Below, one piece after another: positions 44,401 through 56,200 of a DNA stretch of 64,000 nt; position 1 is the stretch's first letter, and each line of letters opens with the position of its first letter. The DNA is from Callipepla californica brunnescens. Lineage: Eukaryota; Chordata; Aves; Galliformes; Odontophoridae. Position numbers and translations under genes: made by a program. The DNA is taken from positions 4,472,335 to 4,536,334 of the forward strand of contig JALIRH010000042.1 of the NCBI GenBank assembly GCA_023055505.1, read 5' to 3'. The notes under the pieces are model-generated. The model had not been told where the DNA came from. It saw only the letters and a list, made by a program, of their open reading frames with translations, and did no database searches.

Positions 44401-45429
44401 TCCTGCAGGGGTCTGTGTATCCTGATAGTGTCAATTTTAGCCCATCCAGCTTCACTTGGATGTTTTGCTCAGAGGTGAATGGCTCCCGGAGGAGTGTCCT
44501 AGGTGCCTCAAGGGAAACTGGTGCCTTTCAGAGGGTGCACTGTGGGCCAGCTTCTCTCTGGGACAAGGAATTATGCAGGAGATGCTGGGTACAAGCCAGT
44601 TGACACCATTAATGGAAGTGCTCTACCTTGTCGTTGTCTTCTGAAGGGATTTTCTCTGTCCAAGCACTCTGGTGAAGTAGCCTGGACCGTCTTCCATCGC
44701 AAACAGGTCTTGGTTCTGGGTGCCAGGCACACTCTGGTGGCCAGGAGCTTCACGTGTCCCCTCTCCCCTTCTACAGGTCCTAGTCCTGGGGAACAAACGA
44801 GACCTCCCTGGTGCCTTGGATGAGAAGGAGCTCATCGAAAAGATGTAAGTGTGGGTGGCCCAGGGCTGGGACAGGGGCTGCCCGCAGCAGCACAGCCCAC
44901 AGACAGGCTGCAGGCTCTGGGACAGCAGCTGGGCTCCGTGTGCCACTGGGGGGCGTGGGGGCCCGGCACGCCGTGCTGGGTGACTGAGCTCAGTGCTCTG
45001 CAGTGGCACAGGGTCCCATGGGGGTGGTGCCCCCTCCCTGCCCCGTCCTGCTGTGGTGGAGGTGTGCTCAGGGCGGCAGGCTGGGACCCTGTGTTGCTTT
45101 GCAGCATGTTTCTGCCCTCCGCTGTCTGTGGTCCCATGGGATTTACCTGGGGTCTGCAGCGCTCAGCCAATGCTCTTCCTCTCCTGCAGGAACCTGTCTG
45201 CCATCCAGGACCGAGAGATTTGTTGCTACTCCATCTCTTGCAAAGAAAAGGACAACATCGGTGAGTGCCGGTGGGTGGGTGGGGGGCAGGGCTTGTTGCA
45301 GCACACCCAGGTTGCTCCCCCAGTGCAGGAGGAGGGGATAGCTGAAGGGAGAGGCTGTAAACACCCCTTGCCTTTGCAGACATCACCCTACAGTGGCTTA
45401 TTCAGCACTCAAAGTCCAGGAGAAGCTGA
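37875..45429 (+). CDS. ARL8A: ARL8A, ARF-like small GTPase
   Basis: Lysosome-associated small GTPase that recruits effectors for kinesin-driven lysosome and synaptic-vesicle-precursor transport. Seven exons: 37875-37997, 42217-42297, 42785-42858, 43571-43664, 44777-44844, 45190-45260, 45380-45429. They give 186 aa, the exact family length. The N terminus [20 protein letters not shown] is the amphipathic helix (ARL8 lacks the Gly2 myristoylation of ARFs). Nucleotide-binding motifs are GLQYSGKT (P-loop), TVGFNMRK (switch I), [16 protein letters not shown] (switch II), NKRDL and SCKEKDN; the C terminus is SKSRRS. NEDMI, KITKGNV, GVSAIV and PGALDEKEL distinguish ARL8A from ARL8B. It lies about 1.9 kb downstream of PTPN7 on the same strand and is convergent with GPR37L1. 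Confidence 0.98.
37998..42216 (+). other. ARL8A: ARL8A intron 1
   Basis: 4.2 kb intron with the end of the CpG island and a five-copy 15-bp repeat near 38.7 kb. No nested gene is recognised. Confidence 0.7.
38681..38749. repeat. 15-bp tandem repeat, about 5 copies
   Basis: AAAGCCATCCTTCCC is repeated with one-base deviations (first unit lacks a C, fourth begins with G). Located in ARL8A intron 1. Confidence 0.9.
42859..43570 (+). other. ARL8A: ARL8A intron 3
   Basis: 712 bases with no repeat, RNA or coding signal that I recognise. Confidence 0.5.
43665..44776 (+). other. ARL8A: ARL8A intron 4
   Basis: 1.1 kb intron. It contains a perfect short hairpin at 43748-43779 and otherwise unremarkable sequence. 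Confidence 0.6.
43748..43779. repeat. Perfect 14-bp stem with 4-base loop
   Basis: CACTTTTTATCCCA (43748-43761), loop GCAT, then TGGGATAAAAAGTG (43766-43779). An exact hairpin in ARL8A intron 4. It is too short to be called a microRNA precursor without flanking pairing. Confidence 0.9.
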
Positions 45430-45671
45430 GATCCCTTGGACTGCGGCTCAGATCGGGAAGATGCCATTGTACAAGCCCATACCCCCTTCCTTCTCCTGCT
45501 CTGTCCCTCCAGCTCTCTCTCTCTAGATGGGTATTTTTAGGGGACCCCAGACTCCCCTCGCATTGAGGTGGAGCTCTTGTTTTTATTGTAAAGAAAATGT
45601 CCGACTCTGCCCTCCTTTCCTCTCTCTGTCTCTTCTTCCCATTTTGGCACTGTTCTGTTGTTGTCTGTGTA

Positions 45672-45706
45672 TACAGTATATATATATATGTATATATATT
45701 TTAATT
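45672..45706. repeat. TA/TG-rich microsatellite in ARL8A 3' UTR
   Basis: Alternating TA with a central ATG interruption, about 30 bases, then T-rich sequence. Confidence 0.8.
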
Positions 45707-46149
45707 TTTTAATTTAAGCACCTAGCGCTGTTACTAAACTGGGCCCTGTGAGCTGTAGGAAGGCTGTGGGCTCCCCGAGGTCAGCACTGGGAGGGAAATG
45801 AGGTGCGTGGCAGACAGCAGCCCCCAGGAAGGGGCTGGACAGGGCTGCAGGCAGGTCCCCCCGAGTCATCTCCCCCCCAACCCCAGCATGGGGACGGGGA
45901 TTGGTCACAACATCAGCCTGCCCACGTTGCCCTCAGCTGCCCCCGCCTCTCCTCGCAGCCCTGAGCACCTCTCCCCCATACTCTGTGCCTGGATCATGCC
46001 CCAGGTTCCCAGTCGTGCTGCTCCACAAGGACAGCAATCTGAGGGACGGGTGCCGACACAGGGGAGTGCTGATGATGCCAGCATGGAGCAGAGCCAGGCC
46101 CTGTCCGCTCTGCCCCAGCTGCCCCTGGAAGCTCCTCATCTGCCCACGG

Positions 46150-46208
46150 TGGGGGGTTGGAGAGCCGTGGTCTTTAAGGTCCCTTCCCACCTGATGCCTT
46201 CTGTGCAT
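46150..46208 (+). mobile_element. Possible CR1 tail in ARL8A 3' UTR
   Basis: GGTCTTTAAGGTCCCTTCCC resembles the CR1 3' end. The flanks are too diverged to be sure. Confidence 0.45.
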
Positions 46209-46915
46209 GCACCAGAGGGCAGTGCCCAGCTGGGGGCTGCTGGCCTCGGTCAGGGGTGTCACACAGGGACATGGGGGACACAGGAGAGCTTTCCCATGGG
46301 AGCACAGGGCCCTGCAAGTGAGAGGGGTTCTGCCTGGTTCTACACACGAGCCCCGGCCTTGCTGCCCTGCCTCAGGTGCTGCGTGGCACAGCTGGCTCCT
46401 TGTCTGCAGGTGGGGAGGGGAGAGGAGACCTCGAAGAGCCTGGGTGTCTTAGCCCCTCCATGTTGAGTTGTTGGGTCTCTGCTGGTGCAGCCTTGGGGTT
46501 GCTGAGGGCCCTTGGGGGGTGGGATATTGCTGGGCAAGGGGGGCATGCTGGCAGCAGCAGGGAGGGTGCGTGATGGGGGCAGGTCTGGCACAGTGGGAAG
46601 GCACTGCCTGTCCCCAGCCCCAGTGGGGCTGTGGGGTTGGCCAGGGGTGGGGGCTCAGCCCCTGCACGGCTCCTGGGGGTGGTGAGGCCGAGGGGTTCTC
46701 TTCTGTTCTCATTTTTGCAGAATTGCACAGAGAGGTTTCCTTTTTGTTTCTTTGATTTCTTTTTTAATTTAATGAGATGTAAAGTGTCGTCGTCCCTCCC
46801 CTCCCTGTTTTTTTTTGTTGTTTTTTTTTTTTTTTTAAGAGATATTTTGGCGCAGATTTGACCTCTGTTGGGAAATGATCCTTGTAACTGTACAATTTTT
46901 TTGCCTCCTAATAAT

Positions 46916-46921
46916 AATAAA
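46916..46921 (+). terminator. ARL8A: ARL8A polyadenylation signal
   Basis: AATAAA at the end of an AATAATAATAAATT cluster, followed by GT-rich GCGTTGGTGGGTGTGGTTG, a good downstream element. Confidence 0.85.
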
Positions 46922-46941
46922 TTAACAATTTTGCGTTGGTG

Positions 46942-48400
46942 GGTGTGGTTGCAGCCATCACTTCCTCCCTGCCGCTGCTCCCCCTCTCAGGGCTGTGCCC
47001 TGGGGCAGTGCCCGCGTCCCAGTGCTCCCTGCAGCTCCTGATGGCTCTGTCTGCACTGCAGTCCCTGTGATGGCACTCAGATCTGCTGGCCCCCACCTCG
47101 TGGCTCCAGTGCACTGCTTACTCATGAAGATGGGCTCCTCCAGCTGTGGCCATTGCTGCTCCTGGACCCTCCTCTCACCCACACAGTGACCTGGAGCTAC
47201 CGTGGGATGGCACTGCTGGATTCGGAGCAGTCGTGCCCCCTCTCTGCCCTCCTGCCTGTAGCAGTTCCCTGTGGGCTGCGGCTGGTGGGGGCACCTCGCT
47301 CCCTGTGAGGTCACACCTGGAATTAAGCCTTGTGCTCGCAGCACCCTGCCTGGCTCCCTGCTCTGAGTGGGGCTGGGGTGCAGCACACACTGGGGCCGTG
47401 CATCGCCCGCAGCCCCCACCTTCCCTGCCCCCAGCCTGGCTCCCTCCTCCCCGTGCACCCGCACCAACAAGTCTGCCTTTGTTCGCCCTTGGCCGGGGCT
47501 CAGGACGGAGCGGCACTGAGCGAGCGCATGAGAGCGGCCGCCTCAGCCTTCCCCCCCCCCCCCCAGCACTGCTGCCTGCGGAGGGGGCCCAGAGCTGGGG
47601 CAGCGTGCCCTGCCCAGGACCCCATTGTCCCCCCAAGCAGCTGCGGGTGTGTGCCCCAATAGCTGAGGTGGCACTGCCGTGAGGTGCTCCCGTAGTGTTG
47701 CACCAACGTGGGGAGGGCTGGCGGAGGAAAAGGAAAAACCCAGTTCTGTGCTGCTGCAAGAAAACTGGGGCTTTTGTTTCCCTGGCAACGGGGCTGAGAA
47801 AGCAAAGCTCGGTGGGTGCTGCTGCACAAAGCCCACAGTGAGCCCCTCGCATTCACCCGCCCGTAGCAACCGTCTCCCTCGCCCCGGCATCCCGCGGGAT
47901 GGGGCGGCTGCCAGGCACACACACAAGGAGCTCTCACAGCTCCGCTCCGGGGGCAGCACGGGGGGGCCCGGCACGGCCAGGCTGCCCGCGCTGCTCCCAG
48001 CAACCCGCCCGGGGAACGAGTCCCAGGGAGAGGTGGACGCTGTGTTTGAGATCGGCACCTCGGGGGGGTTTGTGCCCCTGAGGGGTGTGAGCTGGGAGCG
48101 CTGCGTGGGGCTCTGGATGAGGGGGGGGGAACCTTGGTCCTGCACAGTGCTTTGAGGATGCGGGGGACTGCTGCCCAGAGCTGAGCTTTGCTGGGACTCA
48201 CTCACCCCACAAAGCACTGAGTGCTTACAGGGACTTGGCACCTTCAGGTGCTGCCCGGCCCAGCATTGCTGCTCTCCTGACCCCCATGTGTCCTGTCAAG
48301 GCTGCCCAAGCCCACCCAGAGCCCCCACATCCAAGGGAAGAGTGTGGGGCCACACAACCGCCCGCCCCGACCCCCATTGCTCTGCATGTGTACGTGCACA
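46942..48400. other. ARL8A-GPR37L1 convergent intergenic region
   Basis: About 1.45 kb between the two polyadenylation signals. It holds a 14-base poly-C tract at 47551-47564 and GC-rich unique sequence. No gene recognised. Confidence 0.5.
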
Positions 48401-48419
48401 ACATGCTCTAGTGTACTGG

Positions 48420-48425
48420 TTTATT
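48420..48425 (-). terminator. GPR37L1: GPR37L1 polyadenylation signal
   Basis: TTTATT on the plus strand reads AATAAA on the minus strand, about 415 bases after the GPR37L1 stop. It is a plausible 3' end for that gene. Confidence 0.65.
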
Positions 48426-48837
48426 GAGCTCTTACAGGGCACTGCTGGGATCTGGTCGCTCGGACCTTCTCCTACTGTGGAGGGGGGTGGCAGAAGGGGA
48501 CGGGACAGTACGAGGGCAGTCTGTGTTTGCTGAGTCCTCTGCAAACCCTCCTTAATAGCAGATGGGACCTTTCCTGCACAACTCCATCAGCAGAGCAGCC
48601 ACACACTGAGCCCGGCCAGGCACAGAGGGAGACAGTGTCCTTTGGGCAGAGGCAGGACGACCCCGGCGTGGCCACGGGGACAGGACACCCCTTGCCCCGC
48701 TTGGGGTTCGGAGCCCACGGTGCAGCCCCCGAGCTGCCCTGCTTGCTCCACATCCAGGCACGGGGCACTAATGGCAACAACAACGTTCGGTTTCGGGAGG
48801 AGGTGGTGAAATGCTCTCTACAGCTCCTGGGTGGCAC

Positions 48838-51756
48838 TTAGCACGGCGTGCCGAGGGCCAGGAGGGGCGGAGGGGACTCCCGGGGCTTGTCGAAGAAGAT
48901 GGAGGAGGACATCTCCGTCTTGAGCTTGCTGTCAGCGCTGCCCTCGCTGGAGGCAGCGTCGGGACCGCAGCCCTCGCAGCAGCAGCAGCAGCAGTCCATG
49001 AAGGCCTGGCCCAGCGGTCTGCACAGGCACAGCAGCAGGACGGGCGTCACTGAGCACTTGAAGAACAGAAAGAACTGGTTAATGAGGTTGAGCAGGTCCA
49101 AGGTCTGCTTGGACATGTCGGGGGACATGTAGGCCACCACGATGTTGCAGACGTTCTCGGGGGTGGTGCAGAGCCCGTAGATGACGGTCAGCCCGATGAT
49201 GGTGCAGTTCAGGTGGCTCTCGCACTGGCTGTGCTTGGTCCCGCGGCACTCGGCCTTCTTCTCCGTGCCGCGGATCCTGCGGGTCACCAGCTGGCAGCTC
49301 ACGGTGAAGAGGATGGGCAGGCAGAAGTAGCAGCCGAAGTACCACCACATGCGGGCGTTCTGGTACGTGAGCACCAGCGAGTACACGGACTCAGGCAGGT
49401 TGGACGAGGGCTTCATGCTGCAGTATTCGGTCACCACGCCGGACACGGGCGACGTGTCCTGAGCCAGCTGCCAGAGCAGGACCTCCGGCACCGACAGCAT
49501 CATGGAGCCCACCCAGATCACGGCCAGCTTGGCAATGATGGACTGGCACTGCTCGATGGGCCGGGCGCTGGCCTGCGGGCTGGTGGCCGCGTGGAACCTG
49601 TCGATGCCCAGGGCACAGAGGCTGAAGGTGGTGACTCCCAGGGATGAGACCTGGTGAAGGGGAGGCAGGACAGGTGGGGACCACAGTGGGATTGGCTTTG
49701 TGGATGGAGATGGGAGCCCCCAACCACCCAGCAGCCCCACACCCTTCCTCCAAGGGCTGGCAGAGGTCACATCCCAGGTTTGGAGCCACTTCCCTGTGAC
49801 TCCTGGAGGGGAACTGGGTAAAAGTGTCCCTTGACCCATCCGTGTGTCCCTGCACAGCTCCCTGTTCTGCACGAGGCTTTGCTGGATGTCAGTCTGTCCA
49901 TCCAGCCAGGGTGGGAGCAGCAGGATTGTCCCTCAGGCTCTTCCTCTGTTCCGGATGGGAAAAGCACGGACCGCTGCTCCCATCAGAGCCCCCAGGGCCC
50001 TGGCTGCCCGGCTGGCTCGTCCCTGCCCTGCTCCACAGCTCTGCTGCCCACCTCCCAGGCAGCCCAATAGAGCTGAAGACACTGCTGTCACAAACCAGCT
50101 CGGGGCAATTTCCGCTGCTTTGAGGAAAAACATCTCTGTTTGCCAAAGGGAAGAGGCCAAAGGAGGCCAAGGGAGGGCTGCCCAGGCGCTGAGGGTCACC
50201 ATCAGCATTCAACCCCGCAGCCCCTGGCCAGGAACACGGCGGTCACATGCTGCTGCCCCAAAGCCCCGCGCTGTTCCTGGCCTCACGAAGACACCAAACA
50301 TTCTCCTGTGCCGAAGGACATTCCCAGCACTTGGGAAACCTCCTCCTGCGTGTGCAGCATGCCAAACATACAGCATCACCATTCAGTGTCACTGCAGCAT
50401 CTCCCCTGACACAGCACCGTGGCCCTCAGTGCAGCATTGCCACGCTCAGCCCCACCACCCCACGGTGCTGCTCCTGTCCCAGCACCTCTGCTAATAAGTA
50501 GAGGGTGGCTCACCTTTTATGGTGGCTGAGGTTCACTGATGACTCCACTTGGAAGGGATCTCCAACGAGAGATCCTACCCTGGTGCTGGTCAGCCCTTAA
50601 ATGGGGTCTGGGAGAGGTGGAGCCAGACTCCACCCCTTCCAATCACACAGGTGTATCACCTTCACCTGTGCCCCTGCGGCTGCCTCAGTGCTCTCCTCAG
50701 GTGATCCATCAGTGGTTCGGGCCTTGGTTCAACAGTTCCTATACACTGGGCCACCCCGGTTCAGGTCACAGCAGCAGTCCTCCTGCTGCCTGGTCATGCC
50801 ATGGGATGCTCAAGGAGGAGGACAGGAATGGGACGAAGCCTACATTTAGTAAATCTGGGATGGGAGACCTCCGGGAATGAGCAACTCCTGCTTTGCTGAG
50901 CAGCAGAGATATCTCTGGGATGGCGGTGGCCCATCATCAAATCGTGCTGGGCTGCAGCCTGCAGGTGCAGATCTGTGCCTGGCGTCACCCTGCCCCTGCC
51001 CCAGCCCTGCTCAGCAGTTAACATGGGACACATCCCCCCGTGGTGGGATCTCTGGCACACAGTGCCAGGCCCCGGGCAGCCCCTTACCTCCATGAAGGGC
51101 ACGATGCGGCAGGAGATGTCCCCCAGCAGCCGCTTCTTGGTGATCTCGTTGAAGATGACCACGGGCAGGCAGAAGAAGAGGATGAGGAAGTCCCAGAAAG
51201 CCAGGCTGGCCAGGATGGAGTTCCAGGCGCTCTTCATGTAGTAGTTGTGCCACACGATGCACATCACCGAGAGGTTCCCGATGATGCCCACCGCGAAGAC
51301 GACGAGGGACAGGAACATGACGGCGTAGGCACTGTAGGAGCTCTCCGTCACCGGGTACAGGGGGTTCAGGATTTGCAGGCGCCTGTCGGACACCGTGGTC
51401 AGGTTGGCGGGGGGCTCGGCCCCATTCCCGTCCGTGGGGACCCCGCGCTGCTGCTCAGAGGGGTCGGTGCTGGACGGCACCAGGGCCCTGGTGGGGTGCA
51501 GGCTGGCGGCGTTGATGGGCCGCGGGAACTCCACCCGCACCCCCGGCACGTACTGCTGCACCGACTTGGAGTCCTCCACCGTCCCGCGGCGCAGCCGCAC
51601 CTTCAGCTCCGCGTTACCCACGGGCAGCATCCCACCTCCACCCACACCCTGCCGTGGGTGCACGCTGCCTTCTGCGCGCTGCCCGGCTGCGCCCGGCGTC
51701 GCCGCGGCCCCCGGCAGTGCCAGCAGCAGGAGGACGAGCGATGGGGGCGAAGGCAT
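48838..51756 (-). CDS. GPR37L1: GPR37L1, orphan-type GPCR of glia
   Basis: Class A seven-helix receptor related to GPR37 and endothelin receptors, mainly astrocytic; prosaposin peptides are reported ligands, which is debated. Exon 1 (51088-51756) starts at ATG 51754-51756 with signal peptide [20 protein letters not shown] long extracellular N terminus of about 120 residues carries PPANLTT (glycosylation site) and a basic [13 protein letters not shown] stretch. TM1 ([17 protein letters not shown]), TM2 ([17 protein letters not shown]) and the CRIVPF start of TM3 follow. Exon 2 (48838-49650) encodes the rest of TM3 ([12 protein letters not shown]) to TM7, an internal six-cysteine run [12 protein letters not shown] encoded by a TGC repeat (a family trait), and the PDZ-type end LLALGTPC. 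Total 493 aa, near the human 481. The single intron in TM3 is the known GPR37-family position. The open frame continues 5' of the ATG, but that part has no signal sequence and is not counted. Confidence 0.97.
49651..51087 (-). other. GPR37L1: GPR37L1 intron
   Basis: 1.44 kb, canonical GTAAGG / CACCAG ends. No nested gene; an open frame over part of it is intron read-through of exon 1. Confidence 0.8.
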
Positions 51757-51960
51757 CGTGTCCTCCGCACCCTCTGCGGGAAACCTCAGACGGAGCGGCC
51801 CCGGAGCTGCGGGGAGCGAGGAGGGGCCGGGGGAGCTCCGCTCGGGGCGGCTGCGGCCGCTGCTCTGTGCGCTGTGGAGCGCTCCGGGCAGGAAAAAGGA
51901 GCCGGGCCCTCTGCTGGTCACCCACCGCGGCCGGGATGCTGCCAAGAGGAGAGCTGCGCA
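51757..51960 (-). promoter_or_regulatory. GPR37L1: GPR37L1 5' UTR and GC-rich promoter
   Basis: CG-dense sequence upstream of the ATG with GC-box-like motifs and no TATA box. The start site is not determined. Confidence 0.45.
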
Positions 51961-54900
51961 TCCCCCAGCGTGCCCCCGTCGGGCCCCGGGCAGCCCGAGC
52001 TGGTGTGGGGGCAAAGCAGCCCACGGCAGAGGTTGGGTTGGGTGACTCTGACCCAACCGTTCCCTGAGGCTGATTCCGTTTTTACAGCTCCGTGATTCCG
52101 TGGGCTCTGTGATGCCATTGTACGATGCCCATGTGTTGGCACTTGGGACAGACTGCAGCCCTTCCACCCACTGGGGAGCACCGAGGGTCCCTGACCCTCT
52201 GCGTTCACCTCTCCCCGTTGCCGTCACCTCTGCAGTCACAGGACAACGTGTTCTGTAAATTAAACTTTATCCTACGCACTCCTCAGAGAGCAAACAAAGC
52301 CAACAAACGGGAGCTCAGTCCCTTTGGTACTGGGTAACCTAACGTGAAGCCGTTCATTCATCACTTCAGTTCACGAGGTTTCTAATCCATGAGTTCTCCC
52401 CTGCAGTCTGTGCCCTGTAACCCACACCGACCCCAGCTCCCTCCCTGAGCCAGCAGAGGAGCACCCATCCCTCCTCCTCCTCCCTGGGTGCCGGTGTCCC
52501 CGCTGTCACACGGGGAGCAGCTGTCGGATCTGCTCCTGAAGCTCCTGGGGAGAGCTCAGGGAACGCTCAGCCGGAGCTCGGCAGTGCTGGAGCAGCAGGT
52601 GAGGCCTCCAGGGGGAACGCCAGGGGTGCGAGGCCAGGCAGCGTCCAGCAGGTCTAAAATGAGTCAGACGTTCCCATCAGCGGGCAGCAGACCCCAGGAA
52701 GGTGAGCTCTGAAGGAGCAGAACCAGAGGCGGTTTGCACAGTGCCTGGAGGAAGGGATGCAGAGCTGGGCCCCGCAGGCAGCCGAGCACTGCCAGCGTTT
52801 GGGTGACATTGGATAACTGAAGGATGGGTGGCACCAACTCCTCCCCACAGCCCCCAGCGCTGAGCCCAGCACCCTGAGCAGCGCTGGGGGACGGATGGGG
52901 CACCGCTCCGTGCAGGAGGAGGAGGAGGAGGACGGAGCCTTCCCAGTGCCTGCAGCTGCTCGGAGGAGGGAGCCCTCGGCCGCTCCCGCGGTGCTGGCAC
53001 CTCATCCCGGTGCTGCTCTGCTATTTTTAGTTTCATTTCATTGCACAACAGCGGGTGCGGCGTGGAACCGCCTGAAGACAACAGCGGAGTTCACTGGGGC
53101 AAGGTGACACTGCGGCGGTGACCTCGGCTCTGCTGCCCAGGGAACCACAGCCCTCGCGGGGCCCCCAGAGCCCATTTGGGGACCCCACACTTCTCCTCTC
53201 CGTCCCGGATTCGCAGACAGCTGAGGCTGTTTCTCAGGAGATGAGTGTGCCCGCGCTCTGCGGGCGTCTCCTGGGAGCACTGCTTCCAAGTGTCACCCAG
53301 GGGAGGTTTCATCCAACCCTGAGCGCCTCTGCACACAGATCACATCCTATCACACATCCCCACCTCGGGATGAGGGGGTCCATATCCCTCAATGAGCCCA
53401 GAGCCAAAGTGAGAAGAGTTTCTGAGCCTGCACCGCCCCGCAGCAAAAGTCCTCCCCACCTTCTGGGGCTCCTTAGAGCTGCTTTGCAATGAGAGATCTT
53501 TGCTGCAGCCAAAGGGAGATCCGGAGCTGCTCAGCACCACTCCACCTCCCACCCCTATCGCTGCGGTTGGGGCTACCCGGATGGATCCCGGTGTTGTGAG
53601 TGCCCCCAGTCACAGTTTATATGGGGTCACTACGGTCTGATTTTCTGCTGGATGAGCACGACGGGTCCCTGCCCAGCACAGGGAGGAGAACAGCAGCCGT
53701 TGTTTGCAGCGCGCAGTCCTGGAGCAGAGCAGGGGCTCGGACACACCTGTTTGCCCAGCGACGATGCACCCGCTCCTCCAGAGAGTGGGGAGAGGGAAGG
53801 GAAGGGACACAGCAAACAGAGGGAGCTCCCAGCAGCACTGCCCCGAAGCACGACCCAAGTGCCCAGCAGTGGGGAAACCGAGGGCTGCGGGGATGTCCCT
53901 GAGCTGCGGGGCCGCCTCCATCCCACTCCTGTTTACAGCTCCGCGTTCAGGGGAAGAACTGAAGGCCCAAAGTGAGTTCAGCTCAGGGCAAAGGCGATAT
54001 TTTCCAGAGCAATAAAAGGAGCGATGTCCTGGAAGCGGCTTGGAGCGGTGCCGAGCTCGGCCCCTTTGTCTGAGCCCGTTTGGCACATGGCTCACAAATT
54101 CCCTTTGAAACTCGAGGACTGGCGAATGCAATTGGGAGCAAAAGCACCGACGAGCTCCTCGTAGGAAACAGGCCGCCTTCAAAGCCCCCACCTTCTTTTT
54201 TGGGGGCAAATATGGCGCCTGGTGTGACAGTGGACCAGGGATTTCCTACAGTCTCTGCTTACTGGGAATGCCACAGCTTCTGCCTCAGCACTGTGGGCCT
54301 GGCAGGGGTCCGGCAGCACGCACCCTGTGGGGCACAGAGGGATGGGGGGCTGTGCTGGGAGCTCTGGTGCAACTGGGGGACGTGGCTCGATGGGTGACGT
54401 GACCCTGCAGCGGCTGCAGATGAGGCACCCAGAGAGCACCATCCCAAACCCGGCCTTCATCTCCTGAGCTGACCCCCCCAGTGCCATCTCTCCCCACCCT
54501 GGGGTCCCTTCCCGGGGTCTCTGTCCTTCCTGCAGTGTGGGGGGCTGCCCCCAGCCCTGCTGAGCCCCCGCAGAGGGGTTTGTCCCCCTCCTGCCCATGG
54601 GGAGCAGAGCACTGCGGTGGCACTCCGCAGCCGCTGCAGTCGCCCCACCCTGGGTGGGGACGAAGGTCACCCTGCAGAAAGTTCGGCTGTTTGCTGGAGG
54701 AAAAATGGGGGAAATTCCCTGCTTGGCACACGTGTAAATGTGGGCTGGGGATGGAGACCCTGTGCCAAAGAAGTCCTCCGTCCTCCCAGGGTCACTGCAA
54801 GACCCCGAGTGCCGCAGGGGTCCCTTGGAGCTGCCCACACTGCCAAAACCGGGGGAGACCACACCCGGAGACCCAGAGACAGCCAGCATCCATGCCGTGC

Positions 54901-55099
54901 CACGCAGGATCAGTGCCCAGTGCTGAGCATCACCGTGCTGCGTCCCCACAGTGACACGGGATGGGCGCAGAGGAGCTGCTCAGCGCTGACCCACGCGGCC
55001 ACCAGCCCACGCGGCGCGGGGTTTCTCCACGCTGCAGTACGGCAGGTGCTCTCCTCGAGATCCAGGTCAGTGCCTCCGGCCCCGCTCCGAAGCTGACGG

Positions 55100-56200
55100 C
55101 TCTGAGTCACCGTGTGACACGGCCCCGTGCCCGGTATCTGCCAGGCGTGGCTGCTCGGCGCGTGACGTGAGCCCACGGGCAGTGATGCTGCTGGAATGGC
55201 AGCGTGGAGCTCCTCCCTGCACTCGTGACTCGAGGTGTGGGATAACTCCGTGACTCCGCGCCGCACACCCCGCACAGGGTCCCGCAGCCCGGCTGGGAGC
55301 TGTCCCGCTCCGTCGGGGCTCGGGGCGTTGAATCCTGCGGACCCCGGGCTCTCTCCCACCACGCCGGGTCGTGCAGAAATGAAAGCGCTTCGGTGGGAGC
55401 TGCCAGCAGGCAGCAAAGGGAGAGGGGAAGGGGGTCCGAATGGTGCATCCCCACGCGTGTCAGGCGCAGCAAAGCACCGCGTGAGTGAAGAAGGAGTGGG
55501 GACGCCCCGGGCTGAGCCCGTCCGGCCCCGCACAGCTCGCGACATTTTCTATCGCGATGAAACCAAAATGGTGACGGAGATGGGGGATGGAGGTGGGGAC
55601 GGCACCGCGTGACCGCGTCCTGCCCGGCTCGGGCATCCCCTACACGGCGCTGCCTCCGAGGACACGGGTCCATCTCCCGGTTGCCATGGAAACGGGTTAT
55701 TCTCCTTGTGCCGCTCCATCCCGCAGCGTTATGGGCGGGGGCAGAGCTGCGCCCTGAGGGGCTCGGAGCCATCCCCTGCCCCGCAGCACCGCCCCACGCG
55801 CGTCCCAGGGCCGCCCGCCGTGGCCCATCGCGTGGTCACAATGTCACCGCACCGCCCGTGTCCGCCACCCGCGGGGAGCGGCGGCGGACGGGGAAAGTCA
55901 CACGAGTGGGAAATCGGCAGCGGCGTCACCGCCGGCGGCACGGGTGACCTCGGATGCGCCCGCGGCTCCGCCCGGCGGCCCCAGCACTGTGGGGGCAGCG
56001 TGGATGTGATCCCCCACGGCGGGCAGAGCCAGCCCAGCAGCGCGGCCCCGGCCCCGCACCGCGCGGGGATGCGCGCAGGGGATGAGCGGCCGCACCTCGG
56101 GCCGTGGCAGCGCCCACGGCAGCGCACGCCCCACGGGCAGATATTCCTGGCATGGGGTGGGGGCAGATGCTTCTCTTTCAGCCGCGGGCGCTGCCCCGCG
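55100..56200. promoter_or_regulatory. CpG-rich zone without assigned gene
   Basis: CG-dense region about 3.5 kb upstream of GPR37L1 with GTCACACGAG / TGACGTGAG-like sites. It could be a promoter of an unrecognised or noncoding transcript, or an enhancer island. Confidence 0.35.

Larger units (their letters stand above)
45430..46940 (+). other. ARL8A: ARL8A 3' UTR
   Basis: About 1.5 kb from the TGA at 45427-45429 to the polyadenylation signal. It contains a TA/TG microsatellite near 45675-45705 and T-rich stretches near 46808-46838. The length is similar to the long 3' UTR known for mammalian ARL8A. Confidence 0.75.

Noticed and set aside
50794..52239. 481-aa open frame containing GPR37L1 exon 1
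   Set aside because: It extends upstream of the signal peptide and downstream into the intron; only 51088-51756 is taken as coding.
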